In this document: one piece after another, positions 15,170 through 23,588 of the stretch
How the letters are laid out: every line of letters starts with the position of its first letter
Position numbering within the stretch: the stretch's first letter is position 1
Assembly (NCBI RefSeq): GCF_041346945.1
Contig: NZ_CP166850.1
Span: 6,680,501 to 6,744,500, forward strand
Reading direction: 5' to 3'
DNA: 64,000 bases
Source: Amycolatopsis sp. cg9
GTDB lineage: Bacteria > Actinomycetota > Actinomycetes > Mycobacteriales > Pseudonocardiaceae
Notes under the pieces: model-generated
What the model was told of the DNA's origin: nothing
Database searches by the model: none
Seen by the model: only the letters and a program-made list of their open reading frames with translations
Position numbers and translations under genes: made by a program

Positions 15170-16447
15170 ATGGGGAGTCTGCGCTCACGGGTCCTGGGCT
15201 GGGTCGGCCGCCGGTACCTCGCCCGGCAGTCGAAAAAGGGCTTCGACCTCGAAAAGATGTCGTCGCTCCTGCCCGATTCGGCGCTGCTGCCGCTGAAGCG
15301 CGACGGGCTCGACCCGGTCGCCGACATGGCCGCGCGCCGCGCCGAAGCACCCATCGGCAAGCTCGACCTGCCGTTCGGGATGAACGCCTGGCTGGTCACG
15401 GGTTACGACGAGGCGAAGGCGGTCCTCGGCAAGGCCACCGGGTTCTCCAGCGACTTCGGCAACCTCGTCGGCAACGCCGGGGTGACCGCGGACCAGAACC
15501 CGGGCGGCCTCGGCTTCGCGGACCCGCCGGTGCACACGCGGCTGCGGAAGCTGCTCACCCCCGAGTTCACCATGCGCCGGCTCGGCCGGCTGGCCCCGCG
15601 GATCGACGAGATCGTCGCCGAGCAGCTCGACGCGATGGCCAAGACGGAAGGGCCGGTCGACCTCTGGCAGGCGTTCGCGCTGCCGATCCCGTCGCTGACC
15701 ATCTGCGAACTGCTCGGGGTGTCCTATGAGGACCGGGCGGAGTTCCAGCGGCTGAGCACCGCCCGCTTCGACCTCTTCGGCGGCGCGGGCGCGTCGCTGG
15801 GCGCGATGTCGGAGTCGCTGACCTACCTGCTCGACATCGTGAAGAAGCAGCGCGAGGAGCCCGGCGACGGCTTGCTCGGCATGCTGATCAAGGAGCACGG
15901 CGACGAGATCGACGACCGCGAGCTGGCCGGCCTCGCCGACGGCGTGCTCACCGGCGGCCTCGAGACGACGGCGAGCATGCTGGCGCTCGGCGCGCTGGTG
16001 CTGCTGCGCGACGAGAAGGCCCTCGAAGCCGTCCGCGGCGACGACGAGTCCGTGCACCGCTTCGTCGAGGAGCTGCTGCGCTACCTGACCGTGGTGCAGA
16101 TGGCGTTCCCGCGCTTCGCCAAGCAGGACATGGACATCGCCGGCGTCCACATCGCCGAGGGCGACATCGTGCTGGTGTCGCTGTCGGCCGCGGACCGCGA
16201 CCCGAAGCTGGGCGCGGGCATGGAGGACTTCGACGCCACCCGCGAGCCGACGTCGCACCTGGCGTTCAGCTACGGCATCCACCGCTGCATCGGCGCCGAG
16301 CTCGCCCGCATGGAGCTGCGCACGGCGTACCCGGCGCTGATCAAGCGGTTCCCGAACCTGCGGCTCGCCGTGCCGGAGCACGATCTTTCGTTCCGCAAGG
16401 TGTCCATTGTGTACGGACTGGACGAGCTGCCGGTCCTGGTCGACTGA
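15170..16447 (+). CDS. Cytochrome P450
   Basis: A 425-residue soluble P450. I-helix oxygen-binding motif GGLETTASM (Gly-x-Glu-Thr-Thr), K-helix ExxR in EELLRYL, and heme-binding loop FSYGIHRCIGAEL with Cys373 as axial ligand. Length and spacing are normal for bacterial class I enzymes that take electrons from ferredoxin and ferredoxin reductase, neither of which is next to it. The substrate cannot be predicted; no biosynthetic cluster surrounds it. The ATG at 15170 is used. The 3' end is 2 bp from the convergent AlkB-like gene. Confidence 0.95.
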   Translation: MGSLRSRVLGWVGRRYLARQSKKGFDLEKMSSLLPDSALLPLKRDGLDPVADMAARRAEAPIGKLDLPFGMNAWLVTGYDEAKAVLGKATGFSSDFGNLVGNAGVTADQNPGGLGFADPPVHTRLRKLLTPEFTMRRLGRLAPRIDEIVAEQLDAMAKTEGPVDLWQAFALPIPSLTICELLGVSYEDRAEFQRLSTARFDLFGGAGASLGAMSESLTYLLDIVKKQREEPGDGLLGMLIKEHGDEIDDRELAGLADGVLTGGLETTASMLALGALVLLRDEKALEAVRGDDESVHRFVEELLRYLTVVQMAFPRFAKQDMDIAGVHIAEGDIVLVSLSAADRDPKLGAGMEDFDATREPTSHLAFSYGIHRCIGAELARMELRTAYPALIKRFPNLRLAVPEHDLSFRKVSIVYGLDELPVLVD

Positions 16448-16449
16448 CC

Positions 16450-17076
16450 TCAGCGCACGCCGCGCGGCCGGAACTGGATGCTGATCCGCGGCCCCACCGC
16501 GCGGCTCGTCTTCGGGATCGCGTGTTCCCACGTGCGCTGGCACGAGCCGCCCATCACGATCAGGTCGCCGTGGCCGAGGGCGTAGCGGTGGGACTCGCCG
16601 CCGCCGCGGGGGCGCAGGGCCAGCTGGCGGGCCGTGCCGACCGAGATGATCGCCACCATCGTGTCTTCCGTGCTGCCGCGGCCGATCGTGTCGCCGTGCC
16701 AGGCGACGCTGTCGCGGCCGTCGCGGTAGTAGCAGAGGCCCGCCGTGCGGAACGGCTCGCCGAGTTCGCCCGCGTAGTGCTCGCTCAGCGCGGCGCGCGC
16801 CTCGGCCAGCACAGGGTGGGGGAGCGGCGCCGCTTCGCCGTAGAAGCACAGCAGCCGGGGGACGTCGACGAGCCGGTCGTACATCCGGCGCCGCTCGGCC
16901 TGCCACGGGACACCGGTGACGAGACCGGTGAAGACCTCGTCGGCGCCGTCGAGCCAGCCCGCCTGGACGTCGATCCACGCGCCGGAGCCGAGTCCGGTCC
17001 GGCGGGGCGCCAGCTCGTGCAGCGTGACGGGGCCGGATTCGCCGAACAGCGATGCCTGCAGTGCCGGGGTCGTCAT
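16450..17076 (-). CDS. AlkB-like 2-oxoglutarate/Fe(II) dioxygenase
   Basis: A 208-residue protein. The iron ligands are H127-x-D129 in WHGDTIGRG and His185 in TWEHAIPK; RISIQFRPR (Arg197, Arg203) holds 2-oxoglutarate. N-terminal LFGESGPVTLHEL and LLCFYGEAAPLPHP are typical of bacterial AlkB-type nucleic-acid demethylases, which remove alkyl lesions from DNA or RNA bases oxidatively. The ATG at 17076 follows a short gap from the next upstream gene. Confidence in the family is high; the exact substrate lesion is unknown. Confidence 0.88.
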   Translation of the reverse strand: MTTPALQASLFGESGPVTLHELAPRRTGLGSGAWIDVQAGWLDGADEVFTGLVTGVPWQAERRRMYDRLVDVPRLLCFYGEAAPLPHPVLAEARAALSEHYAGELGEPFRTAGLCYYRDGRDSVAWHGDTIGRGSTEDTMVAIISVGTARQLALRPRGGGESHRYALGHGDLIVMGGSCQRTWEHAIPKTSRAVGPRISIQFRPRGVR

Positions 17077-17141
17077 GGGTCCGACCGTACACCACGTTCG
17101 AACAGATGTTCTACGTGAAACATCGGCCGGACCCGCGGCGG

Positions 17142-17717
17142 TCAGCGCACGAACTCGTAGACCAGCTTCTGGATCCCGTTGCCGTACGACGCGCTGTCGA
17201 TCAGCTTCAGGCTCTGCTTGTCCTTGTCGGTCTCGCTGAACAGCCGCTTGCCCGCCCCGAGCAGCACCGGGAACACCAGCAGGTGGAGCCGGTCGAGCAG
17301 GCCCGCGTCGGCGAGCGAACGGTTGAGGGTGGCGCTGCCGTTGACGATGATCGGGCCGCCCTCGGTTTCCTTGAGCGCGGCGACGTCGTCCAGTGAACGC
17401 AGGATCGTCGTCTCGCCCCAGTTGTCCACCAGGTCGGCCTCCTGGAGGGTGGTCGAGACGACGTACTTCGGCATCGCGTTGTAGCCGGCGAACTCCACGG
17501 TCATGCCCGGCCAGACCGGCGCGAAGGCCTCGTAGCTGACGCGGCCCAGCAGGAGCGCGGTGGCCTCGTCCTGCTCGGTGCCCTTGATCTCGTAGGCGGC
17601 CGGCTCGAACTCGACGTCCTTGAAGGTCCAGCCCGCGTTGCGGTAGCCGGCCTCGCCGCCGGGGGCTTCGACGACGCCGTCGAGCGAGACGAACGACGTG
17701 GAGATCAGGGTGCGCAT
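17142..17717 (-). CDS. Dihydrofolate reductase/RibD C-terminal domain family protein
   Basis: A 191-residue protein starting MRTLISTSFVSLDGVVEAPG, the signature opening of the actinobacterial RibD_C/DHFR-like family. Further motifs are LLLGRVSYEAFAPVWPG, the central strands PKYVVSTTL and GGPIIVNGSATLNRSL, and LLVFPVLLGAGKRLFSE. These are NAD(P)H-dependent reductases of unknown substrate, distinct from true DHFR. The ATG at 17717 has GAGGAG five bases upstream, preferred over a longer in-frame start at 17750. Confidence 0.88.
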   Translation of the reverse strand: MRTLISTSFVSLDGVVEAPGGEAGYRNAGWTFKDVEFEPAAYEIKGTEQDEATALLLGRVSYEAFAPVWPGMTVEFAGYNAMPKYVVSTTLQEADLVDNWGETTILRSLDDVAALKETEGGPIIVNGSATLNRSLADAGLLDRLHLLVFPVLLGAGKRLFSETDKDKQSLKLIDSASYGNGIQKLVYEFVR

Positions 17718-17865
17718 GGGTGCTCCTCGGGTGATCGGTGGTGCCTTCACGAGTCTGTCGAACGAGCACGGCCGGATTCGACAAGGCCCGGAAAACTCTT
17801 GTCCGTGACGGCTCCGGCTCGTACAGTCACAACACCGCCGCCTCGAGTGAACCAGGAGGTCGACG

Positions 17866-18468
17866 GTGCGCAGAATTCACGGTGCGGGTGTGGTCGTGGC
17901 GGTCGCGGCAGGGCTCGCGGTCCTCGCCCCCGCGGCGAACGCCCAGGTCGGGACGGGTCCGTGGACCCCGGAGTCGCCGGGCTTCACGGAACAGGAGCGC
18001 GGGTGTGGCCAGATTTCCGGGCTCACCTTCCAGCTCACCTGTTCGACCGGCAGTGGTGACCAGCGGGCGGAACGCCGCTACACCACCTACACCGGCGGTA
18101 CCCACCAGTTCGAAGGCTCGTTCAAGATCACCGGCATGACCGGCTCCCGGATCAGTCTCAAGCAGACGTTCCGCGACGGCTCGAACGCCGGGCCGTACTT
18201 CCTGCTGGCGGTCGAGAAGGGCGGCCGGATATACGCGGTGGAGGGCGGGGCGACACTGGGCAGCGGCGCGACCGTCGGCACGTCGGTGCGGGTGAACACG
18301 ATCAACCAGGTCGGCAGCTCGCACAAGGTGTACCTCAACGGCTCGCTCAAGCAGACGATCGCCAGCGCGAGCGGTAGTTACTACGACAAGTTCGGCAGTT
18401 ACCGCACGTCCAGCGGCGCGGGGCCGATCACGGTGCAGTGGAGCGGCGTGAAGTTCTGGCGCAAGTGA
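17866..18468 (+). CDS. Secreted lectin-like/polysaccharide-binding protein
   Basis: A 200-residue protein with a clear Sec signal peptide (first ~26 residues ending PAANAQV). The mature part is strand-rich: ERRYTTYTGGTHQFEGSFKI, LKQTFRDG, YFLLAVEKGGRIYAVEGG, and FGSYRTSSGAGPITVQWSGV at the end. This pattern resembles concanavalin-like jelly-roll domains such as those of polysaccharide lyases and fungal-type secreted glycan-binding proteins. No catalytic residues can be assigned. The GTG at 17866 follows CAGGAGGT, an ideal RBS. Probably secreted and glycan-acting; this is inference. Confidence 0.65.
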   Translation: MRRIHGAGVVVAVAAGLAVLAPAANAQVGTGPWTPESPGFTEQERGCGQISGLTFQLTCSTGSGDQRAERRYTTYTGGTHQFEGSFKITGMTGSRISLKQTFRDGSNAGPYFLLAVEKGGRIYAVEGGATLGSGATVGTSVRVNTINQVGSSHKVYLNGSLKQTIASASGSYYDKFGSYRTSSGAGPITVQWSGVKFWRK

Positions 18469-18489
18469 CGCACCGGCGGCGCTCCCGGG

Positions 18490-19428
18490 TCACGCCGGGG
18501 GTGCCGCCCACGCGGCGAGGTCGTCCCAGGCGGACAGCCGCAGCCCGCTGGTGAACCGGCGGGCTGCGCCGGTGACCGGGTCGTCGAAGGCGAGCACCTT
18601 CGCCAGCAGCTGCAACGGTTTCGTGAAGTCGCCGAGCGGCTTTTCCCGCAGCTCCGGGTAGAAGTCGTCGCCGAGGATGGGGACGCCGAGGCCGCTGAGG
18701 TGGACGCGCAGCTGGTGCGTCCGGCCGGTCGACGGCTTCAGCCGGTAGCGCCCCAGCCCGTCGCGGTGTTCGAGCAGTTCGACGTGCGTCTCGGCGTTCG
18801 GCTCGCCCGGCTTTTCGCGCGCGGCGAGCACCCCACGCTCCTTGACGATCCGGCTCCGGACGGTCCGCGGCAGCTCCAGCGCGGGGTCGTACGGGGCGAT
18901 GGCCTCGTACTCCTTGTGCACGCGGCGGTCGCGGAACAGCGTCTGGTACTTCCCGCGCAGCTCCGGCGTGATCACGAACATCACCAGGCCGGCGGTGACC
19001 CGGTCGAGCCGGTGCGCGGGGGACAGCTGCGGCAGGTCCAGCTCGCGCCGCAGCCGCACGAGCGCGGTCTCCAGGATGTGCTGCCCGCGCGGGATGGTCG
19101 CCAGGAAGTGCGGCTTGTCGACGACCAGCAGGTGCTCGTCGCGGTGCACGACGCGGATTTCGAACGGGACCGGCACCTCGTCCGGCAGGTCGCGGTGGAA
19201 CCAGATGAACGAGCCGGGCTCGAACGGCGTGTCGACGCCGAGCGGGCCGTCGAGGCCGTGGATGCGTTCCTCGCGCAGCATTTCCTCGATGCGGGCCGGT
19301 GTCACGCGGGGCAGCCGGTCGACGAGGTGCGCCAGCAGGGTCGGCCACTCGCCGTCGGCGGGGAGCTTGAGCCGGGCGGGGTCCAGCCCGTGGCGCGGCG
19401 GGATCGGCGGCCGGAGCTTGCGTCTCAT
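18490..19428 (-). CDS. RluA-family pseudouridine synthase
   Basis: A 312-residue protein. The catalytic motif is PAHRLDRVTAGLV with the essential Asp in HRLDR. Also LVVDKPHFLATIPRG near the middle and KPSTGRTHQLRVHLSGLG, ILGDDFYPE near the end, all standard in RluA/RluC/RluD enzymes that isomerise uridine to pseudouridine in rRNA or tRNA. The N-terminal extension is not an S4 domain. The ATG at 19428 begins MRRKLRPPIPPRHGLDP, as in other actinobacterial members. Target RNA position is unknown. Confidence 0.9.
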   Translation of the reverse strand: MRRKLRPPIPPRHGLDPARLKLPADGEWPTLLAHLVDRLPRVTPARIEEMLREERIHGLDGPLGVDTPFEPGSFIWFHRDLPDEVPVPFEIRVVHRDEHLLVVDKPHFLATIPRGQHILETALVRLRRELDLPQLSPAHRLDRVTAGLVMFVITPELRGKYQTLFRDRRVHKEYEAIAPYDPALELPRTVRSRIVKERGVLAAREKPGEPNAETHVELLEHRDGLGRYRLKPSTGRTHQLRVHLSGLGVPILGDDFYPELREKPLGDFTKPLQLLAKVLAFDDPVTGAARRFTSGLRLSAWDDLAAWAAPPA

Positions 19429-19545
19429 CGTCCCCGACTCTAGTTGCCGATCCGGCCAGAAGCAGGCCGCCCCCGAACGGCAGGCGACCGGCGCCACGGG
19501 CTGATCCGGCCGTGACTGTGGCCGGATCGGCAACCAGCAGCACAG

Positions 19546-19938
19546 CTAACCCTCCGGCGACGTCCGGTAGCGCGCGAGGTAGCGGGCGGTGGCTTCGGCG
19601 TTCTTCGCCTCGGCGGCTTCGGCGCGGATGCGGCGCCCGGTGTTGTGCGGGAAGCCCTGCCGGCCGAGCCGGTGCTCGACGCTCTCCTCCATGTACGCGC
19701 AGGAGTAGAAGTACGCGACGAGCGCGGCCATGAGGACCAGCGAGAGCCGCAGCCAGATCGAGCCGGGCAGCAGCAGCCACACCGCGCACAGCGGCAGGAT
19801 GCCGACCGACCGCTGCAGCACGTACCGCGCCCGCCAGTGCTTCGAGGTCGCGTCGTGCAGGGCCCAGTCGTTGAGGCGCTCGGGCAGCCGCACGCCCACG
19901 GCGTACCCGAACCAGCGGAGCACACTCGGTCGTTCCAT
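19546..19938 (-). CDS. DUF5313-like small membrane protein
   Basis: A 130-residue protein with two hydrophobic segments (VGILPLCAVWLLLPGSIWL and LSLVLMAALVAYFYSCAYM) and a basic, Ala/Glu-rich C-terminal tail. N-terminal RWFGYAVGVRLPERLNDW and RQGFPHNTGRR are typical of the actinobacterial DUF5313 family, whose role is unknown. It is divergent from a MarR-type regulator over a 71-bp gap holding overlapping palindromes, so it is a likely target of that regulator. Confidence 0.75.
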   Translation of the reverse strand: MERPSVLRWFGYAVGVRLPERLNDWALHDATSKHWRARYVLQRSVGILPLCAVWLLLPGSIWLRLSLVLMAALVAYFYSCAYMEESVEHRLGRQGFPHNTGRRIRAEAAEAKNAEATARYLARYRTSPEG

Positions 19939-19948
19939 GAATTCGATA

Positions 19949-19972
19949 GTACACTAATGCTTAGTGCACTAA
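19949..19972. promoter_or_regulatory. Putative MarR operator between divergent genes
   Basis: TTAGTGCACTAA at 19961-19972 is a perfect 12-bp palindrome. It overlaps a longer imperfect inverted repeat (GTACACTAA against TTAGTGCAC, 19949-19969, one mismatch). The location in the only AT-rich stretch between the DUF5313-like gene and the MarR gene indicates an operator controlling both. Confidence 0.7.
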
Positions 19973-20009
19973 TAATTAGCGCGATCGAGGACACAGTAGG
20001 ATCGAAGGC

Positions 20010-20447
20010 ATGATCGACCTGGGTGAAGACCCGCTGAAGCTGGACCGGCAGGTGTGTTTCGCGCTGTCGGTGGCTTCGCGCAGCGTGATCGCGATCTACC
20101 GGCCGCTGCTCGAGCCGCACGGCCTGACCCACCCGCAGTACCTGGTGCTGCTGGCGCTGTGGGAACGCTCGCCGCGCTCGGTGAAGGACCTCGGCGCGTC
20201 GCTGCGCCACGAGCCCGCGACGCTCTCGCCGCTGTTGAAGCGGCTGGAGGCACTGGGGTACGTGACGCGCGCGCGGAGCCGCGAGGACGAGCGGCAGCTG
20301 ACCGTCGAGCTGACGGCGAAAGGGCGCGCGCTGCGGGCGGTGGCGGAGAAGATCCCGTACCGGGTGGTCGAGACGCTGGGGATGGACGTGTCCGAGCTGG
20401 AGGCACTGCACGCCGCGCTGAGCCGGGTCATCGCCGCGACCGCCTGA
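20010..20447 (+). CDS. MarR-family regulator, OhrR-like
   Basis: A 145-residue winged-helix protein. N-terminal LDRQVCFALSVASRSVIAIY carries a Cys at the place of the peroxide-sensing Cys of OhrR; HGLTHPQYLVLLALWE, SVKDLGASLRHEPATLSPLL and LEALGYVTRARSREDERQLT form the winged HTH. This fits a thiol-based organic hydroperoxide sensor, but no ohr gene is present nearby. It likely autoregulates through the palindromes just upstream and may control the divergent DUF5313-like gene. Confidence 0.88.
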   Translation: MIDLGEDPLKLDRQVCFALSVASRSVIAIYRPLLEPHGLTHPQYLVLLALWERSPRSVKDLGASLRHEPATLSPLLKRLEALGYVTRARSREDERQLTVELTAKGRALRAVAEKIPYRVVETLGMDVSELEALHAALSRVIAATA

Positions 20448-20500
20448 GGAATTCCCGGCCGCCCGGCGCGTTGCCACTGGAGAGCCCTCCGGGAGGAACC

Positions 20501-21382
20501 GTGCTGAAGATCAGGCTGGGTGTCGCGCCGGCGGCGGGAACGGGGCCCGGCGAGTTCGCCGGGCTGGCGCGGCGGCTGGAGGCCGCCGGTGTCGACTCGC
20601 TCTGGCTGTCGGAACTGGTCTACTCGCCCGAAGTCGACCCGATGATCGGCATGACGCACGCGCTCGCGACGACGGCGAAGCTCAAGGTCGGCACCGGCGT
20701 GGCGATCCTGCCGGGCCGGCACCCGGTGCTCGTCGCGAAGCAGTTGCTGACCCTGGCCGGCCTCGCGCCCAAGCGGGTGCTCCCGGTCTTCGGGCTGCGC
20801 CCGGCCCGCGCCGCCGAGCACGACCTCTTCCCGGTGCCCGCCGGGCGGCGGGCCGCGGTGTTCGACGAGTCGCTGACCCTGCTGCGGCGGTTGCTCGAAG
20901 AGGACGACGTCTCCTTCGACGGCGAGTTCTTCCACGTCGACGGCGGCCACCTCGGGCCGCGCCCGGCCAAGCGGCTGGACGTCTGGCTCGGGGGAGCGGC
21001 GCCGGCGGCCCTGCGCCGGGCGGGTCGGCTCGCCGACGGCTGGCTCGGCAGCTTCCACACGCCGGCCCAGGCGCGCGACGCCCGCATCGCGATCCAGGAG
21101 GCCGCGGCGGAGGCCGGTCGCGAGATCGAAGCCGACCACTTCGGGCTCAGCCTGGCCGTCGCCGACAAGGGGCTCCCGGCCGAGCTGATCGCCGCGGCGG
21201 CCAAGCGGCGGCCGGGCGTGCCGGTCGAGGACCTGGTGGCGACCAGCTGGCCCGAGGCGCGCCGGCTGGTGGAGCAGCACATCGAGGCCGGGCTGACGAA
21301 GTTCGTCATCCGGCCCGGCCACGGCGACTTCGAGGAGTTCCTGGCGAACTTCCAGGCGGAGCTCATGCCGCTGCAGAACTGA
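20501..21382 (+). CDS. LLM-class F420-dependent oxidoreductase
   Basis: A 293-residue luciferase-like monooxygenase-fold enzyme: GVAPAAGTGPGEFAGLARRL then GVDSLWLSEL at the N-terminus, KVGTGVAILPGRHP (cofactor-phosphate region), LPVFGLRP, and VWLGGAAPAALRRAGRLADG for the later barrel strands. Such enzymes use F420 or flavin to oxidise or reduce small molecules. The GTG at 20501 has GGGAGGAA upstream. The 3' end runs into the TetR operator, and the TetR gene starts 29 bp downstream on the same strand, so the two may be cotranscribed. Confidence 0.88.
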   Translation: MLKIRLGVAPAAGTGPGEFAGLARRLEAAGVDSLWLSELVYSPEVDPMIGMTHALATTAKLKVGTGVAILPGRHPVLVAKQLLTLAGLAPKRVLPVFGLRPARAAEHDLFPVPAGRRAAVFDESLTLLRRLLEEDDVSFDGEFFHVDGGHLGPRPAKRLDVWLGGAAPAALRRAGRLADGWLGSFHTPAQARDARIAIQEAAAEAGREIEADHFGLSLAVADKGLPAELIAAAAKRRPGVPVEDLVATSWPEARRLVEQHIEAGLTKFVIRPGHGDFEEFLANFQAELMPLQN

Positions 21383-21402
21383 TGTACCTACCGGTAGGTA
21401 CA
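21383..21402. promoter_or_regulatory. TetR operator, 20-bp perfect palindrome
   Basis: TGTACCTACCGGTAGGTACA is a perfect 20-bp palindrome beginning one base after the stop of the LLM gene and ending nine bases before the TetR start. The TACCTACCGGTAGGTA core is a common operator of actinobacterial TetR repressors. It decides the TetR start: an in-frame ATG at 21382 would place coding sequence across the operator, so the GTG at 21412 is preferred. Confidence 0.85.
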
Positions 21403-21411
21403 CTGAGGTCC

Positions 21412-21951
21412 GTGGACACGAGGGAACGCCTCATCGAGAGCACCCGCACCCTGCTGTGGGAGCGCGGCTACGTCGGCACCAGCCCGAAGACCATCCAGCA
21501 GCTCGCCGACGCCGGTCAGGGCAGCATGTACCACCACTTCTCCGGCAAGGAGGAGCTCGCGCGCGCGGCCATCGACCGCACCGCCGAGGAGATGCGCGCC
21601 GCCGCCGAGGCGCAGCTGTCCGGGCCGGGCACCCCGCTCGAGCGGATCGCGGCCTACCTCCGCCGTGAACGCGACGTCCTGCGCGGCTGCCCGGTCGGCC
21701 GGCTGACGCAGGACCCGGACGTCATGGCCGCGCCCGTCCTCCGCGCACCGGTCGAAGAGACGTTCGCCTGGCTGCGCACCCGGCTCGCCGAGGTGGTGGC
21801 GGAGGACGACGGCGGGCTCGACCCGGTGGCCACCGCGTCGGCTGTCGTCGCGACCCTGCAGGGCGGCTACGTCCTCGCCCGGGCCGCGGGCCGCACCCAG
21901 CCGTTCGACCAGGCGATCGAGGGGATCCTCGCGCTGCTCGGCCGCGCCTAG
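21412..21951 (+). CDS. TetR-family transcriptional repressor
   Basis: A 179-residue repressor. N-terminal TRERLIESTRTLLWERGY and SPKTIQQLADAGQGSMYHHF are the TetR HTH; the rest is a helical ligand domain with CPVGRLTQDP, which suggests the YcdC/AcrR-like group of sensors of lipophilic compounds. The start is GTG 21412 because the 20-bp palindrome sits immediately upstream. Convergent with the DHA2 transporter with a 4-nt overlap; regulation of that pump is possible but not indicated by an operator at its 5' end. Confidence 0.88.
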   Translation: MDTRERLIESTRTLLWERGYVGTSPKTIQQLADAGQGSMYHHFSGKEELARAAIDRTAEEMRAAAEAQLSGPGTPLERIAAYLRRERDVLRGCPVGRLTQDPDVMAAPVLRAPVEETFAWLRTRLAEVVAEDDGGLDPVATASAVVATLQGGYVLARAAGRTQPFDQAIEGILALLGRA

Positions 21952-23462
21952 AACTCGAGCTGCTCGGTCTTGCGCGGCATCAGCAGCAGCGCCAGCACCG
22001 ACAGCACCGCCACCGCGAGCAGGCCGATGAACACGTAGTGCGTCGCGTCGTTCAGCGCGCCCCGGACGAACGTCGCGACCGGGGAGTCGCTGTGACCGCC
22101 CAGGACCAGGCTCGTCGCGTCCACCGACGGCGGCAGCTTGCCCGCCACCTCCGCCGGCGGGTTCGCGAACCGGGAAGCCAGCGTCGCGTTCGCGATCGCG
22201 CCGAACACCGCCGCGCCGACCGCGCTGCCGAGGGACCGGCTGAACAGGTTCGTCGCCGTCACCACGCCGCGGCGGTCCCAGCCCACCACCGACTGGATCG
22301 CCACCAGCGTCGGGCTGGCCGCGAGGCCCAGGCCGAGGCCGAGGACGAACGCCGCGATCGCCGCCGCCCAGATCGACGACGTCGCGCCGAGCATGGCCAC
22401 CAGCACGCCGCCGGCGATGATGAACACGCTGCCGATCAGCGCCGTGTCGCGGAAGCCGATGCGCAGGTAGATCTTGCCGGCCAGGGCCGCCGAGATCGGC
22501 CAGCCGACGGTCAGCGCCGCCACCGCGAACCCGGCCACCAGCGCGCCCGCGCCGAGCACGCCCTGTGCGTAGGTCGGCAGGTACGACGTCAGGCCCATCA
22601 GGACCGCGCCGACCACGACCGCGACCAGGTTGCCGCCCACCAGGATCCGCCGGGTGAACACCCACAGCGGCAGCACCGGCTCGGCCGCGCGCTTCTCCAC
22701 CAGCACGAACGCCACCAGCAGCGCCGCGCCCACGACGAAGATCGCCACGCTCGGCAGTGAGCCCCACGCCCACGCGACGCCACCTTCGAGCAGGCCCAGG
22801 ATCACCAGCGAGCAGCCGACGGTGAGCAGCGCGGCGCCGGTGTAGTCGACCCGGTGCGGCTTGCGCTCCACGCGCTCGGCGAAGTTGCGGAACAGCATCA
22901 GCGCGGCGATCGCGCCGAGCGGCAGGTTGACGAAGAAGATCCACCGCCAGTCCAGGTACTCGGCGAACACGCCGCCGAGCGTCGGGCCGACCACCGACGC
23001 GATGCCCCAGACGCTGGCGACGTAGCCCTGCACCCGGGCGCGTTCCTCCACCGTGTAGAGGTCGCCGATGATCGTCATCGACATCGGCTGGATCGCGCCC
23101 GCCCCGATGCCCTGCACCGCGCGGGCGGCGATCAGCACCGGCATGCTCCACGCGGCCCCGCACAGCACCGAGCCGACGAGGAACGCGGCGATCCCGAAGA
23201 ACATCACCGGGCGGCGGCCGAGGACGTCGGCGAACTTGCCGTAGAGCGGCACCGTGACGGCCTGGGTGAGCAGGTAGATCGAGAACAGCCACGGGAACTG
23301 CGAAAACCCGCCGAGGTCGCGCACCACCGAGGGCACCGCGGTCGCGATGATCGTGCTGTCGAGCGCGACCAGCGCGGTGCTGAGCATGACGGCGACCAGC
23401 ACGGGACCGCGTTCCGAACGGAAGCCGACCCCCTTCACGCTGGTGGCGGCGGGTGTCGTCAT
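21948..23462 (-). CDS. DHA2-family MFS drug efflux transporter (EmrB/QacA type)
   Basis: A 504-residue protein with 14 predicted membrane spans. N-terminal AVMLSTALVALDSTIIATAV (span 1, motif D1), LYGKFADVLGRRPV (motif A) and GIASVVGPTLGGVFAEYLDW (motif C, antiporter signature) identify the DHA2 proton antiporters. It would export hydrophobic or cationic toxicants. The ATG at 23462 is chosen, with GAGGAG about ten bases upstream; in-frame starts at 23489 and 23501 would add only a Ser/Pro-rich leader. Confidence 0.92.
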   Translation of the reverse strand: MTTPAATSVKGVGFRSERGPVLVAVMLSTALVALDSTIIATAVPSVVRDLGGFSQFPWLFSIYLLTQAVTVPLYGKFADVLGRRPVMFFGIAAFLVGSVLCGAAWSMPVLIAARAVQGIGAGAIQPMSMTIIGDLYTVEERARVQGYVASVWGIASVVGPTLGGVFAEYLDWRWIFFVNLPLGAIAALMLFRNFAERVERKPHRVDYTGAALLTVGCSLVILGLLEGGVAWAWGSLPSVAIFVVGAALLVAFVLVEKRAAEPVLPLWVFTRRILVGGNLVAVVVGAVLMGLTSYLPTYAQGVLGAGALVAGFAVAALTVGWPISAALAGKIYLRIGFRDTALIGSVFIIAGGVLVAMLGATSSIWAAAIAAFVLGLGLGLAASPTLVAIQSVVGWDRRGVVTATNLFSRSLGSAVGAAVFGAIANATLASRFANPPAEVAGKLPPSVDATSLVLGGHSDSPVATFVRGALNDATHYVFIGLLAVAVLSVLALLLMPRKTEQLEF

Positions 23463-23588
23463 CGGCGGGCTGCTCCTCGGGGAGGTCATGTCCGGGGTCA
23501 ACTACTTTGCAGTCCTAAGCATTCCACCGGGAGGGCACCGCACCCCAGCGAATTTCCGTCTCCGCGCTCATCGCGCAAGATGGGAGGG

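Noticed and set aside
21382..21411. Longer TetR start at ATG 21382
   Set aside because: It would put codons on top of the 20-bp palindrome and lacks a good RBS.
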